Part shown: positions 24,468-33,975 of the stretch, in pieces
Layout of the letters: every line of letters starts with the position of its first letter
Position numbering within the stretch: the stretch's first letter is position 1
NCBI RefSeq assembly: GCF_000217795.1
Contig: NC_015681.1
Span: 1,107,244-1,171,243 of the forward strand
Source of the DNA: Thermodesulfatator indicus DSM 15286
Lineage (GTDB): Bacteria; Desulfobacterota; Thermodesulfobacteria; Thermodesulfobacteriales; Thermodesulfatatoraceae
DNA length: 64,000 nucleotides
Reading direction: 5' to 3'
The notes under the pieces: model-generated
Told to the model about the DNA's origin: nothing
Databases searched by the model: none
The model's input: the letters and a program-made list of their open reading frames with translations, nothing else
Translations under genes and position numbers: made by a program

Positions 24468-25523
24468 TTATAAAATTAACGTGGCATCACCATAAGAAAA
24501 AAAGCGGTATCGTTTGGCCACAGCTTCTTGGTAAGCCTTTTTAGTCAGCTCAAGACCAGCAAAGGCTGCCACCAAAACCAAAAGACTAGATTTTGGCAGA
24601 TGAAAGTTGGTTATGAGATGATCCACGGCTTTAAATTCAAAACCAGGATAAATATATAAATCACACCACCCAGATATAGGTTCTATTTTACCTGTTCGAC
24701 GAGCGGCAAATTCTAAGGTCCTCATAGTAGTAGTGCCAATAGCAAAAAGGCGTCGGCCTTCTTCACGCGAAGTATTTATAAGTTCCGCTACCTCAGGACT
24801 AATTTCCACATATTCCTCGTGAATCTGAAACTTTCTTATGTCTCTTACTTTAACAGGCTCAAAGGTTCCGTAGCCTACATGTAGTGTAATAGTGATAAAC
24901 TTAACACTTTTTTCTTGCAAACGATTTAGTAGCTCTTCAGAAAAGTGAAGACCTGCGGTAGGTGCCGCTACAGAACCAAGCTTTTTAGCGTAAACTGTTT
25001 GGTATCGAGAAAAATCTTCTTTTTTGGGCTCTCTTTTTATGTATGGAGGAAGCGGCACATTACCTATCTCGTAAAGGACACCTAAGACATCATCTACTCC
25101 CTCAAGGCTTATTAAAATTTTACCTTCGCCAAGATTTTCAAGAACTCTTGCCACTAAGCCCTTTTCAAACTTAATTAGCGAGCCCTTTTTTATCTTTTTG
25201 CCTCGGTGCAGTGCAGGTACAGGCTTGCCTTTTTCTGGCAACCTTAAAAGTAAAACTTCTACCTTCCCTCCGGTTTCCTTCTGGCCGTAAAGCCTGGCCG
25301 GAAATACCCGGGTATCATTAGCTACTAACAAATCTCCTTCACGAAAATACTTTTCAATTTCAGCAAATTTATCATGGTGGATTATTTCTTTTTTTCCGCG
25401 ATCGATCACCAGTAAACGGCTCTCTTCACGCTGCTGACTGGGATATTGAGCAATTAGTTCCTCTGGGAGCTCGTAAGTGTAAGTTTCAAGATCATAAATA
25501 GGAGGTATTTTTTCTTCACTCAT
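24468..25523 (-). CDS. queA: S-adenosylmethionine:tRNA ribosyltransferase-isomerase
   Basis: A 351-residue QueA, which moves the ribosyl group of SAM onto preQ1 in tRNA to make epoxyqueuosine. Visible are the N-terminal [48 protein letters not shown] and [18 protein letters not shown]. The ATG chosen overlaps the glnE stop as ATGA; this fits the family N-terminus better than an in-frame ATG 9 nt upstream. Confidence 0.96.
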   Translation of the reverse strand: MSEEKIPPIYDLETYTYELPEELIAQYPSQQREESRLLVIDRGKKEIIHHDKFAEIEKYFREGDLLVANDTRVFPARLYGQKETGGKVEVLLLRLPEKGKPVPALHRGKKIKKGSLIKFEKGLVARVLENLGEGKILISLEGVDDVLGVLYEIGNVPLPPYIKREPKKEDFSRYQTVYAKKLGSVAAPTAGLHFSEELLNRLQEKSVKFITITLHVGYGTFEPVKVRDIRKFQIHEEYVEISPEVAELINTSREEGRRLFAIGTTTMRTLEFAARRTGKIEPISGWCDLYIYPGFEFKAVDHLITNFHLPKSSLLVLVAAFAGLELTKKAYQEAVAKRYRFFSYGDATLIL

Positions 25524-28255
25524 GCCAACCATTCTTCGAAAAGTTTTCGATTTTCTTCACAAATTTGCTTGAGTTTCTCTTCAAGCCCTGAACCAAGATA
25601 AGACTCACAGAGTTTTATTTCCGAAAAGGAGTATTCTTTTTCCTCTCCTGATTTGTCCAGCAATAAAATAAGGAGCTGCTCTAAACGGCGCAAAAAAAGA
25701 TAATTAGCTTCGAGTTTTTTAGCAACTTTTGAGGGAACAATTCCTTTTTGAGCCAGTTTATTTAAAACTAGCGGTATCGGCCCTCCCCAGAGGTCTTTTT
25801 CTCTTATATTTTTAAGAATTAACCAAAAAGTAACAAATTCGATATCAGCCAAGCCTCCTCGGCTAACCTTGGGATTAAATCTGCCAGGCGTAGTTCTTTC
25901 TTTTTCCATTTTAAAACGCATCTGGCGTATTTCTTCGGCTTGAGAGGCCCCGAATTCAAAAGAGCTCAAAACTTCTCTTAGCCTTTTAAGCAAAAGTTCT
26001 CCGGCCTCAAGATCTCCGGCAAGAGGCTTCAAACGTAATAATGCAAGCTTTTCCCATAAGCCAGAATCTTCTTGGTGGTACTTTAAGAAGCCTTCAACAG
26101 TAGCTACCAAAGGGCCTTTTCTGCCCTCAGGCCTCAAACGGGTATCAACTTCGTAGCCAGGCCCTTCTGGCAAAGGGGTAGTCAAATAATGCATAAAACG
26201 CTGGACAAGTTTGGTAGCTGGAACCATCTCTTCTTCTGAAGGAGCGATAAACACCATGTCAAGATCTGAGCGGTAGCCGAGTTCTTTTCCGCCAAGTTTT
26301 CCTAGACCCAAAATTGTCAGTAAATGAGGAGGATACTGCTTAGAGGAGGAAGCCAGATTGTATGTTTCCTTGATTATGCTTTCAGCAAGAATTGAAAGGC
26401 GTTCTGGGACCTGAGGAAAAGGAATTTTTTGTTTTAAATCCAGATAGGCTACGCGAAAAATTTCTTCATTTTTAGCCATTCGTAAAAGACCCAAGGCCTG
26501 TTCGAGTTCCATACCCGAGGGAATAACAGGAAGGATAAAAGAGATTTCAAGTTCAAATAAAGCCTCGGCGGCTCCTGGAACTTCCATCAAAAGATGGCTC
26601 AAAAAAGCACTTTTTTCAAAAATTTCCAGTAAGTCTTCTATTTTTTCAGGATCGTGTCTTAAAGCGTGGTAAAAGGAAAGTCTTCCTCCTAAGCGCTCAA
26701 AAAAACTTAATAGCTTGGCTAAGGTCTCTGTTTTCACTCCCCAAATAACAGCCTTTTCCAGAACCACTTTAAATATGTCTTTAAGTAAAGGCGCTCGGCG
26801 TGCTGCAAGAGGCCCTTTAGCTACTAAAATGTTTTTTATGTCTTTTAAAAGATGCGAAGGAAGATTTAGTTCTCCTGCTAATTCTTTAGAGGATATCTCC
26901 CCATCAAAAAACAAATCAATCTTTCCCGATAGATTGGAAGCTTTTGATTTTTCCGGCTCAAGAAGAGACAAAAAAATTCTTTCGGTCTGCTGGCGAAGGA
27001 CGTTTAGTTCATCAAGAAAGATTCTATGTGCTTCTTCACCCTGATAACCAAGGCTTTTAGCTAAGCGTTTCAAAGAAGTTTCCTCTTCGGGAAGGGTATA
27101 GGTTTGTCTAAAATGAACTGTCTGGATCCGGTGTTCTACCTGTCGTAAGAAAACATAGGCTTTTTTTAAGAACAAGGCCTCATCTGAGGGTAATATTTTA
27201 TATTTAGCTAAATGGTTGAGGGCCCAGAGGGTATGGCGTGTTCGAAGATATGGGTGTTTGCCGCCAAAAATCATTTGTAAAGTCTGACAAAAAAATTCTA
27301 CCGATCGAATCCCTCCAGGACCAATTTTTATATTCCTCTCAGCGCCTTTTTTACGAGCTTCTTTTTCAATACGTGCCTTAAGGTCTTTTATATGTTCCAG
27401 ATACGCAAAATCTAAAAACTGGGGATAAATAACTGGTCGCAAAACTTTCAAAAAGCTTTTACCAAGTTTTATGTTTCCAGCTACTGGCCTGGCTTTAACC
27501 ATAGCCAGCCTCTCGAAAGGGTGGGCCTGGTAAAAATAGTAATTGACGCCAGCCCTGGCGGAATAAACCAGCTCGCCATCTTTTCCACCAGGACGCAAGC
27601 CAAGATCCACACGAAAAACTCGGTCTCCTTCAATAAGGGTGTCCATGATGCGGGTAATTTCTCGAGCTAAAGCGATAAAACGTTCTTTTTCATTTAAGGG
27701 AGCGTGGAAGAAGTAGATAATGTCAATGTCAGAGCTATAGTTTAGCTCTCTTGCGCCAAACTTCCCCATACCAAGGATAAAAAACTTTTCTCGGAAATCT
27801 TCAGGATAAGAAGTGCTGGTAAGCCAAAAAAGAATTGCCTTAAGGCTGGCTTCAGCGAGAGCAGTGATTGCAAAAACGGTCTTTCTAAATTCCCTGCCGG
27901 CTAAATCATGGGCCAAAATTTTAATCATTTCTCTTTGCTTAATCCTTCGCAAAAAAACAGCCAGGTCTTTCCAATCTTTCAAAGAGTCGGTTTTTTGGGC
28001 TATCTCTCTAAAGAGATTTCGGCTTCCTTTGGGCTTGGGAAGGGGGTAGCTACAAAAGAGTTCAAGTACATCTTTACGTCTTAAAAGTATGTTGGTTGCG
28101 TAAGGGGAGAATCCGAGCAGATTTTTAAGAAGAGAAAGGTTTTCATGAGGAATTCTTCCCCAGGGAAAATCAGAATGGGCCTCTTTCAGTCTTTCTAAGT
28201 TGAAAGAAGCCCATTCTGAATCGGGTGGTTCTAGGCATTTAAAATTAACCTGCAC
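25520..28255 (-). CDS. glnE: Bifunctional glutamine synthetase adenylyltransferase/deadenylase
   Basis: About 911 residues. GlnE adenylylates and deadenylylates glutamine synthetase in answer to PII and glutamine, so it is part of the ammonia control that also governs the nif genes. Two nucleotidyltransferase domains are seen: the first with GMGKFGARELNYSSDIDIIYF and the second with GLGKLGGKELGYRSDLDMVFI, each followed by a GlnD/GlnE helical domain. RLRPGGKDG-type and TRLRPEGRKGPL motifs are intact. The start is uncertain: GTG 28255 gives an 11-nt overlap with ccsB; a TTG at 28324 would add 23 residues. Confidence 0.92.
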   Translation of the reverse strand: MQVNFKCLEPPDSEWASFNLERLKEAHSDFPWGRIPHENLSLLKNLLGFSPYATNILLRRKDVLELFCSYPLPKPKGSRNLFREIAQKTDSLKDWKDLAVFLRRIKQREMIKILAHDLAGREFRKTVFAITALAEASLKAILFWLTSTSYPEDFREKFFILGMGKFGARELNYSSDIDIIYFFHAPLNEKERFIALAREITRIMDTLIEGDRVFRVDLGLRPGGKDGELVYSARAGVNYYFYQAHPFERLAMVKARPVAGNIKLGKSFLKVLRPVIYPQFLDFAYLEHIKDLKARIEKEARKKGAERNIKIGPGGIRSVEFFCQTLQMIFGGKHPYLRTRHTLWALNHLAKYKILPSDEALFLKKAYVFLRQVEHRIQTVHFRQTYTLPEEETSLKRLAKSLGYQGEEAHRIFLDELNVLRQQTERIFLSLLEPEKSKASNLSGKIDLFFDGEISSKELAGELNLPSHLLKDIKNILVAKGPLAARRAPLLKDIFKVVLEKAVIWGVKTETLAKLLSFFERLGGRLSFYHALRHDPEKIEDLLEIFEKSAFLSHLLMEVPGAAEALFELEISFILPVIPSGMELEQALGLLRMAKNEEIFRVAYLDLKQKIPFPQVPERLSILAESIIKETYNLASSSKQYPPHLLTILGLGKLGGKELGYRSDLDMVFIAPSEEEMVPATKLVQRFMHYLTTPLPEGPGYEVDTRLRPEGRKGPLVATVEGFLKYHQEDSGLWEKLALLRLKPLAGDLEAGELLLKRLREVLSSFEFGASQAEEIRQMRFKMEKERTTPGRFNPKVSRGGLADIEFVTFWLILKNIREKDLWGGPIPLVLNKLAQKGIVPSKVAKKLEANYLFLRRLEQLLILLLDKSGEEKEYSFSEIKLCESYLGSGLEEKLKQICEENRKLFEEWLA

Positions 28256-29078
28256 CGTAACTGTGGAGCCCGGATAACAAGAAGTTAACCCCAAAATAGG
28301 TGAAAAGAACCGAAGCAAAGCCAATGATAGAAAGGAAAGCTATCCTCGTACCGCTCCAACCTCGCATAAGCCGGGCGTGAATAGCTGCGGCATAAACAAA
28401 CCAGGTGATGAGGGACCAGGTTTCTTTAGGGTCCCAGCTCCAGTAACTTCCCCAGGCCTGTTCCGCCCAAACTGCCCCGGTTATTATGCCTACCGTTAGC
28501 CAGAAAAACCCAAAAAGAATGGTCTTATAAATTAAGTCATCAAGAGATTTAAGATCCGGCAGATGAGACCAGAGCCCTTCATCAGACTTGGCTTTAGAGC
28601 GCACGAGATACATTATGCCAAGCGCACAAGCTACAGTAAAAGCGGCATAGCCCAGAAAACAAGTGATGACGTGCACGGTCAACCAGTTACTCTGTAAAGC
28701 AGGTATAAGAGGCTGAATTTCTTGATCAGTAGAAAAAGACGCATAAGCCATGCTCAAAAAGGCAAAGGGCATTACAAAGGCACCCATTGCCCGATTTTTA
28801 AACTTAAATTCCATAAATAAATAAACTGCTACGATTGACCAGCCGAAAAATATAAGAGACTCATATAAATTAGTGAGGGGGATACGACCATAGCCCAGTT
28901 GATGAGATTCCCACCAGCGAAAAAAGAAACCGGCGGTATGAAGAAGAAGACCAGAGATAGCTGTGGCTGTTCCAGCTATACCAAATTTTTGCCAGTGGAA
29001 AATCCAGTTAAAAAGATAAAAGATAGCCGCCGCCAAATAAAGAAAAGTAGCAATACTTAAAAGGAGGGAGCTGGTCAT
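28245..29078 (-). CDS. ccsB: Cytochrome c biogenesis protein CcsB/CcsA type
   Basis: A 277-residue integral membrane protein with about eight transmembrane helices. The tryptophan-rich haem-handling motif WGSYWSWDPKETWSLITW is complete, and conserved His residues lie in HTAGFFFRWWESHQLGYGR, WLTVHVITCF and AIHARLMRG. In system II cytochrome c maturation this type of protein carries haem across the membrane with a ResB/Ccs1 partner, which is not in the window. Its 3' end overlaps glnE. Confidence 0.93.
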   Translation of the reverse strand: MTSSLLLSIATFLYLAAAIFYLFNWIFHWQKFGIAGTATAISGLLLHTAGFFFRWWESHQLGYGRIPLTNLYESLIFFGWSIVAVYLFMEFKFKNRAMGAFVMPFAFLSMAYASFSTDQEIQPLIPALQSNWLTVHVITCFLGYAAFTVACALGIMYLVRSKAKSDEGLWSHLPDLKSLDDLIYKTILFGFFWLTVGIITGAVWAEQAWGSYWSWDPKETWSLITWFVYAAAIHARLMRGWSGTRIAFLSIIGFASVLFTYFGVNFLLSGLHSYGAG

Positions 29079-29140
29079 AAATCACCTCACTATACAATTA
29101 TTTAAATTAGAATTAATCTAAAAATTAAAAGGTGGCAAGT

Positions 29141-31441
29141 ATGGCTTTTAAAATTCTTATTGTCAACGACGAGCCGGTTCAGAGATTTCGTCTGACTTCT
29201 ATGCTAAAAAAGGCGGGCTATCTCGTAGAACAGGCTGAAGATGGCCTGGAAGCTATTGACTTGCTATCTTCTGGCCTAAAGCCTGATTTAATTATTACCG
29301 ATCTTTACATGCCACGCATTGATGGTTGGGGCCTTTGTCGGTTTTTATGGGAAAACAACTACAATTTGCCGGTACTAATAATTTCTTCATATTTTGCTTC
29401 TGAAGAAATAGAAGGAATTATAAAAGCTCTAGGAGTTGAAGGATTTTTATCTTATCCTTGCTCCACCAAAGAGCTTCTTAAAAAGATAAAAGAAGTTTTT
29501 AGCTCTCCTAAAAAGGAAAAATATTATAATGTCTTTTTACTCGCCTACGATCCAAAAGAAAAAAAACGGTGGGAAGATATACTTACTAGAGCTGGATTTA
29601 AAGTAACCTCTCCTGTAAGTTTAAATGACGCTATTGAAAACTTGAAAAAAAATAACTTCGAGGCCTCTTTTATCTCCTCAAAACTTGCGCCTGATGAAGT
29701 TTTTTTTATAAAACAAATGGCCCCAGCTCTTCCTATCATTATTTTCCCTTCTAAAAATGCAGAACCTTTAGACCCGTTTTCTTACATCATAAAAGGGGCT
29801 CGTTATGTGTTACCCCAGAACGCGGGGCCAGAATATGTTCGCTTTATGGTTGAAAGAGAAATTAAAGAAAAAGCCCTGCTTTTGGGACAAAAACTCTTAC
29901 GCCAAAAAACTAAAGAGTTGGAAAACATTAGTGCCGAATTAACTCGCATACAGAATGTTCTTCAACTTATAGTTGAGCAGGCTACTGATGTGGGCTTAGT
30001 GATCACCAATGAAAAAATGGAACCCTTTTTTACTAATCCTAAAGCTGAAGAATTCTTTTTATTGTCCAAAAATAAAGATTTTTATTCTTTTCTCGAATTT
30101 TTATTAGGTAAAGTTGATATTGCTGAAATTACAGCAGTGATAGAGAAAGAAGGGCTTTTTCAGTGTGAAGTCAAGCTTCCAGATGAAGAAACAATTTTAT
30201 CTCTAAAAGTTAGGGCTTTTTTTGATAAGGAAAAAGATAAAATCCTAGGCTATGTCTTTATGATTGAAGACTTAACGCAGGAAAGAAAATTTCAAGAACG
30301 ATTAATTCAAATGCAAAAAATGGAAGCGATAGCCACTTTAGCCGCAGGAATAGCGCATGATTTTAATAACATTTTGGCCGCTATTAGGCTTAAAGCAGAG
30401 CTAATAACTGAATATTTAAGTTTTCCACATATAAAGAATGTAAACGACATTTTGGCTCTTTGTGATCGTGCAGCTCAAATAGTTAGCCAGATGATAACTT
30501 TTGCCAGACCAGAAGAAAAAGAGCCTTCAGAAGTTTCAGACCTCAATCAACAGTTAAAAGAGGCTCTTTATTTTATCCAGGAATCCATTCCCAAGGGAAT
30601 AAAAATAAAAATCAATTTGAACGAAACAGCCCTTTTTGTGCCTTTATCTAAGGCCCAACTAACACAAATTATCATGAATCTATGTCTTAATGCCATCCAA
30701 GCTATGGAAAAAGAAGGAACTCTTTCTTTAAAAACTTTTAAAGTCAGCTTAGAAGAAGCCCCTGAAGGGTATATTCCAGGAGGTAAAAAACACATAAAGG
30801 GCCGCTTTGCCTGTTTAGAAGTAGAAGATACCGGCACAGGCATCCCGCCAGAATATCTTAGGCGAATTTTTGATCCATATTTTTCCACCAAAAATTCTCA
30901 TTCTGGTACCGGTCTGGGTTTAGCTGTAACTCTGAGAATTGTAGAAAATGTTAAAGGTTTTATCCTGGTTCGCACTAAAAACAAAGAAGGCTCTCTGTTT
31001 AGAATTTATTTACCAGAAGTTTCTCCACCTAAAGACCTTAAAAAAGAACTGAAAAGAGATCTAGCCACCATGTTTCCCGCACCTAAAATAATGATTGTCG
31101 AGGACGAAAAAGGCATCGCGGATGCAGTAGCGAAATATCTCTTAGAAAAAGGCTATCAAGTAGAATGCTGTTTTTCTGGAGAAGAAGCCTGGTCCAGAAT
31201 TAAAGGTGGACTGACTCCTGATGTTATCCTATTAGATTTAAATTTACCTGGACTGTCAGGAAAGGATGTTATAAAAAAGATCAGAAAAACAGGAAAAAAT
31301 ATCCACATAATAGTAACTACTGGTTATATAGATGAAAAAAGTCGAGAATTTTTAGAAACTATGGGTGTTGATGCTATTTTATATAAACCTTTTCGTTTAG
31401 AAGAAATTCCCCGCAACTTAACTTCGATTATGAAAAATTAA
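29141..31441 (+). CDS. Receiver-PAS-histidine kinase-receiver hybrid
   Basis: A 766-residue soluble hybrid. Residues 1-120 are a receiver (ILIVNDEPVQR, Asp in LIITDLYMPRIDGW). A second, degenerate receiver-like stretch (about 130-245) lacks the usual Asp-Lys set. A PAS-like region (about 275-380) leads to HisKA with His in AAGIAHDFNNILAAI, an HATPase domain (DTGTGIPPEYL, HSGTGLGLAVTLRI), and a C-terminal receiver (IMIVEDEKG, Asp in VILLDLNLPGLSG, Lys in LYKPFRLEE). The ATG at 29141 is used because AAAGGTGG precedes it. It is followed 11 nt later by a nitroreductase gene. Confidence 0.9.
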   Translation: MAFKILIVNDEPVQRFRLTSMLKKAGYLVEQAEDGLEAIDLLSSGLKPDLIITDLYMPRIDGWGLCRFLWENNYNLPVLIISSYFASEEIEGIIKALGVEGFLSYPCSTKELLKKIKEVFSSPKKEKYYNVFLLAYDPKEKKRWEDILTRAGFKVTSPVSLNDAIENLKKNNFEASFISSKLAPDEVFFIKQMAPALPIIIFPSKNAEPLDPFSYIIKGARYVLPQNAGPEYVRFMVEREIKEKALLLGQKLLRQKTKELENISAELTRIQNVLQLIVEQATDVGLVITNEKMEPFFTNPKAEEFFLLSKNKDFYSFLEFLLGKVDIAEITAVIEKEGLFQCEVKLPDEETILSLKVRAFFDKEKDKILGYVFMIEDLTQERKFQERLIQMQKMEAIATLAAGIAHDFNNILAAIRLKAELITEYLSFPHIKNVNDILALCDRAAQIVSQMITFARPEEKEPSEVSDLNQQLKEALYFIQESIPKGIKIKINLNETALFVPLSKAQLTQIIMNLCLNAIQAMEKEGTLSLKTFKVSLEEAPEGYIPGGKKHIKGRFACLEVEDTGTGIPPEYLRRIFDPYFSTKNSHSGTGLGLAVTLRIVENVKGFILVRTKNKEGSLFRIYLPEVSPPKDLKKELKRDLATMFPAPKIMIVEDEKGIADAVAKYLLEKGYQVECCFSGEEAWSRIKGGLTPDVILLDLNLPGLSGKDVIKKIRKTGKNIHIIVTTGYIDEKSREFLETMGVDAILYKPFRLEEIPRNLTSIMKN

Positions 31442-31452
31442 AGGAGTGCTAT

Positions 31453-32034
31453 ATGAATTTAGAAGATTTAATTCTTAAATGTAGAAGTTACCGCCGTTTT
31501 GATGAAAATTATTCCATAAAAAAAGAAGAGCTTCTTTATTTTATAAAGCTAGCCAGGTTAGCCGCCTCAGCTGGTAATTTACAGCCCCTTAAATACATTT
31601 TATCTTGCGAAAAAGATGTGAACCAAAAAATATTTTCCTGTCTTAGATGGGCAGCTTATTTAAAAGACTGGCCTGGCCCGGCCAAAGGAGAACGCCCAAC
31701 GGCTTATATAGTGGTTTTGGGAGACAAAGATATTGCTCAAGTATTTGGGGTAGATGCCGGGTTGGCTACGCAAAATATACTCCTGGGAGCAGTAGAAAAG
31801 GGCCTAGGGGGATGCATTATCGCCTCTCTTGATCGCGAAACTTTAAGAGAGAATCTAAACATCCCCCCTCGCTTTGAAATGCTACATGTAATAGCTTTAG
31901 GTAAACCCGCCGAAAAGGTAGTTATAGAAGATATTCCGCCTGGAGGAGATATAAAATATTTCCGAGACGATGAAGACATTCACCACGTACCCAAGAGACC
32001 TCTTGAGGAGTTAATACTGGATATTTACTGTTAG
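31453..32034 (+). CDS. Nitroreductase-family flavoprotein
   Basis: A 193-residue FMN-dependent NAD(P)H oxidoreductase of the nitroreductase fold. The family start MNLEDLILKCRSYRRFD and AASAGNLQPLKYIL (FMN contacts), the central DAGLATQNILLGAVEKGLGGC, and LGKPAEKVVIEDI are visible. It has an AAAGGAG site and follows the hybrid kinase closely, so the two are probably cotranscribed. The physiological substrate is not predictable. Confidence 0.9.
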   Translation: MNLEDLILKCRSYRRFDENYSIKKEELLYFIKLARLAASAGNLQPLKYILSCEKDVNQKIFSCLRWAAYLKDWPGPAKGERPTAYIVVLGDKDIAQVFGVDAGLATQNILLGAVEKGLGGCIIASLDRETLRENLNIPPRFEMLHVIALGKPAEKVVIEDIPPGGDIKYFRDDEDIHHVPKRPLEELILDIYC

Positions 32035-32060
32035 CCGGCCTTGCGTTAGATATCTCCTTC

Positions 32061-32936
32061 ATGGATTTGGGAATCTTTCTGCAATTTGTGGTTGCGGGCC
32101 TTTCAGCCGGCTCTATTTACGCCCTTATAGCTCTGGGGTTCAGCGTCATCAACAATGCCACGGGCATTGTCAACTTTGCCCAAGGCGACTTTGCCGTGAT
32201 TGCGGCTTTTTTGGCCTACTCGCTCTTGGTTGGTTTTGGCTGGCCTTACTGGCTGGCTTTTTCTGCTGGGGTATTGTTAGCTGCCCTTGTAGGTTTTTTT
32301 CTTTGGCGCTTTGTCTTGAGCTACGCCAAGTCTAAAGAAATAATCTTTCTAGTTTTTATTACCGTTGGTTTTTCCGTTTTTCTTCACGGAGCAATCAAAG
32401 AATTATGGGGGAAAAGGCCTATCTCTTTACCGCCTTTAGAAGGAGGTTATATCCAACTTGGGAATCTTAATTTTGAAATTCAAACTTTCTGGATTATTGG
32501 TACTACTCTCTTTGCTTTTTTGGCCTTGCATCTTTTCTTCAAATATACCCTCTGGGGCAAAGCTATTCGGGCGGTAGCTGTCGATGCTCAAGCAGCTGCT
32601 CTTATGGGAATACCCGTTTCCAAGGCTATTGCCTGCTCCTTTGCTTTAGCAGGGGCCTTAGGAGGACTTGCCGGAATCCTTGTAGCCCCGGTTTGGCCCC
32701 TTTCCTTTGAAAGCGGTGTTTATATTGGCCTAAAAGGTTTTGCTGCTGCGGTTTTAGGAGGCTACGGGAATTTCGCAGGAGCTTTGTTAGGCGGGCTTCT
32801 TTTAGGCCTGCTAGAGGGAGTGGGGGGCTATTTTGCCTCTGCATTCAAAAATGTAGTAGCTTATAGTGTTTTATTTTTAGTATTGCTCTTCAGGCCGCAG
32901 GGGCTTTTAGGAAATAACGAGGAAGAACGTTTATGA
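32061..32936 (+). CDS. livH: Branched-chain amino acid ABC transporter permease LivH
   Basis: A 291-residue LivH-type inner-membrane permease with about eight hydrophobic segments. Motifs: GLSAGSIYALIALGFSVINNATGIVNFAQGDF at the N-terminus, VDAQAAALMGIPVSKAIACSFALAGALGGLAGIL, and KGFAAAVLGGYGNFAGALLGGLLLGLLE (the ABC-interaction loop). It overlaps livM by 4 nt. No ATP-binding subunits (LivG, LivF) or LivK are next to it. Confidence 0.93.
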   Translation: MDLGIFLQFVVAGLSAGSIYALIALGFSVINNATGIVNFAQGDFAVIAAFLAYSLLVGFGWPYWLAFSAGVLLAALVGFFLWRFVLSYAKSKEIIFLVFITVGFSVFLHGAIKELWGKRPISLPPLEGGYIQLGNLNFEIQTFWIIGTTLFAFLALHLFFKYTLWGKAIRAVAVDAQAAALMGIPVSKAIACSFALAGALGGLAGILVAPVWPLSFESGVYIGLKGFAAAVLGGYGNFAGALLGGLLLGLLEGVGGYFASAFKNVVAYSVLFLVLLFRPQGLLGNNEEERL

Positions 32937-33874
32937 GGTCTTTTCTGGTACTTTATCTAATTATTTATTTATTGCCTATCTTTGTAAAAAATCCCTATTA
33001 TTTGAATGTATTAGCCTTTATAGGCCTATATTTTTTAGTAGCTCTAGGACTAACTATTTTTATTGGTTTTGCTGGCCAAATTTCACTGGGCCACGGTGCT
33101 TTTTACGCCATGGGGGCTTATGGCTCAGCCTTAAGCTATTTTTATCTAAAATTGCCCCCTTTCTTTGGAACTTTGTTGGCTATTTTTGTTACAAGCCTGG
33201 TAGCGGGTATCCTTGGGCGTTTTGTATTGCGCCTTAAAGGTCATTATCTGGTTATGGCAACCCTTGCCCTAAATCTAATTGTTTACATCTCTCTTTGTGA
33301 AGCAGAGACCATCACTGGTGGTATATCTGGATTACCAGGTATTCCACCATATTGTATTGGAGGCTTTTGTTTTAATACTGACAAAGCCAACTATTATTTG
33401 ATATGGACTATTGCCCTAACAATATTCTTTTTTATCTTGCGCCTCTTACAAGGCCGTCTGGGAAGAGAGTTAAAAGCTATCAAATCAAGCGAGGCAGCCG
33501 CTAGAGCTTTAGGTCTTCCAGTTTTACGCTACAAGGTGTGGTCTTTTGTTTTTAGCGCGGTTTTAGCAGCTTTGGCCGGAGCTCTTTATGCCCACTATCT
33601 TTCTTTTATTAGTCCTAAAACTTTCGATATTTTTTATTCAGTAGAAGTGGTGACAATCGTACTAGTGGGTGGCATGGGTAGTCCTTGGGGGGCCTTAGCG
33701 GGAGCGGCCTTCTTAACCCCTTTACCTCAAATTCTTTCCATTTTTGAAGAGTTAAAAGATATATTTTATGGCTTAAGTCTAATGTTAATCCTTATATTTT
33801 ATCCGCAAGGCCTTATTTCTATCCTGAAAACAACTACCTGGAAAAAATTTTTTCTTCCAAAATCTCTTCGTTAA
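32933..33874 (+). CDS. livM: Branched-chain amino acid ABC transporter permease LivM
   Basis: A 313-residue LivM-type permease. GLTIFIGFAGQISLGHGAFYAMGAYGSA, GITGGISGLPGI-like sequence (ETITGGISGLPGIPP) and AIKSSEAAARALGLPVLRYKVWSFVFSAVLAALAGALYAHY are family marks. It is coupled to livH by an ATGA overlap, and a T-tailed hairpin follows. The missing ATPases and binding protein must be encoded elsewhere; two LivJ-type proteins in this window (52820 and 59178) seem tied to signalling instead. Confidence 0.93.
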   Translation: MRSFLVLYLIIYLLPIFVKNPYYLNVLAFIGLYFLVALGLTIFIGFAGQISLGHGAFYAMGAYGSALSYFYLKLPPFFGTLLAIFVTSLVAGILGRFVLRLKGHYLVMATLALNLIVYISLCEAETITGGISGLPGIPPYCIGGFCFNTDKANYYLIWTIALTIFFFILRLLQGRLGRELKAIKSSEAAARALGLPVLRYKVWSFVFSAVLAALAGALYAHYLSFISPKTFDIFYSVEVVTIVLVGGMGSPWGALAGAAFLTPLPQILSIFEELKDIFYGLSLMLILIFYPQGLISILKTTTWKKFFLPKSLR

Positions 33875-33878
33875 TTTT

Positions 33879-33908
33879 CTAGTTTTCACAAAAAAACTGG
33901 ACTTTTTT
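33879..33908 (+). terminator. Intrinsic terminator after livM
   Basis: CTAGTTTT (33879-33886) pairs with AAAACTGG (33893-33900), one wobble pair included, followed by six T residues (33903-33908). Confidence 0.7.
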
Positions 33909-33975
33909 CTCTATCGACATAATGTTACAAAGGGTAAAATATGTGAAACCTTTATTTAAAAGAGGTGAAAAATAT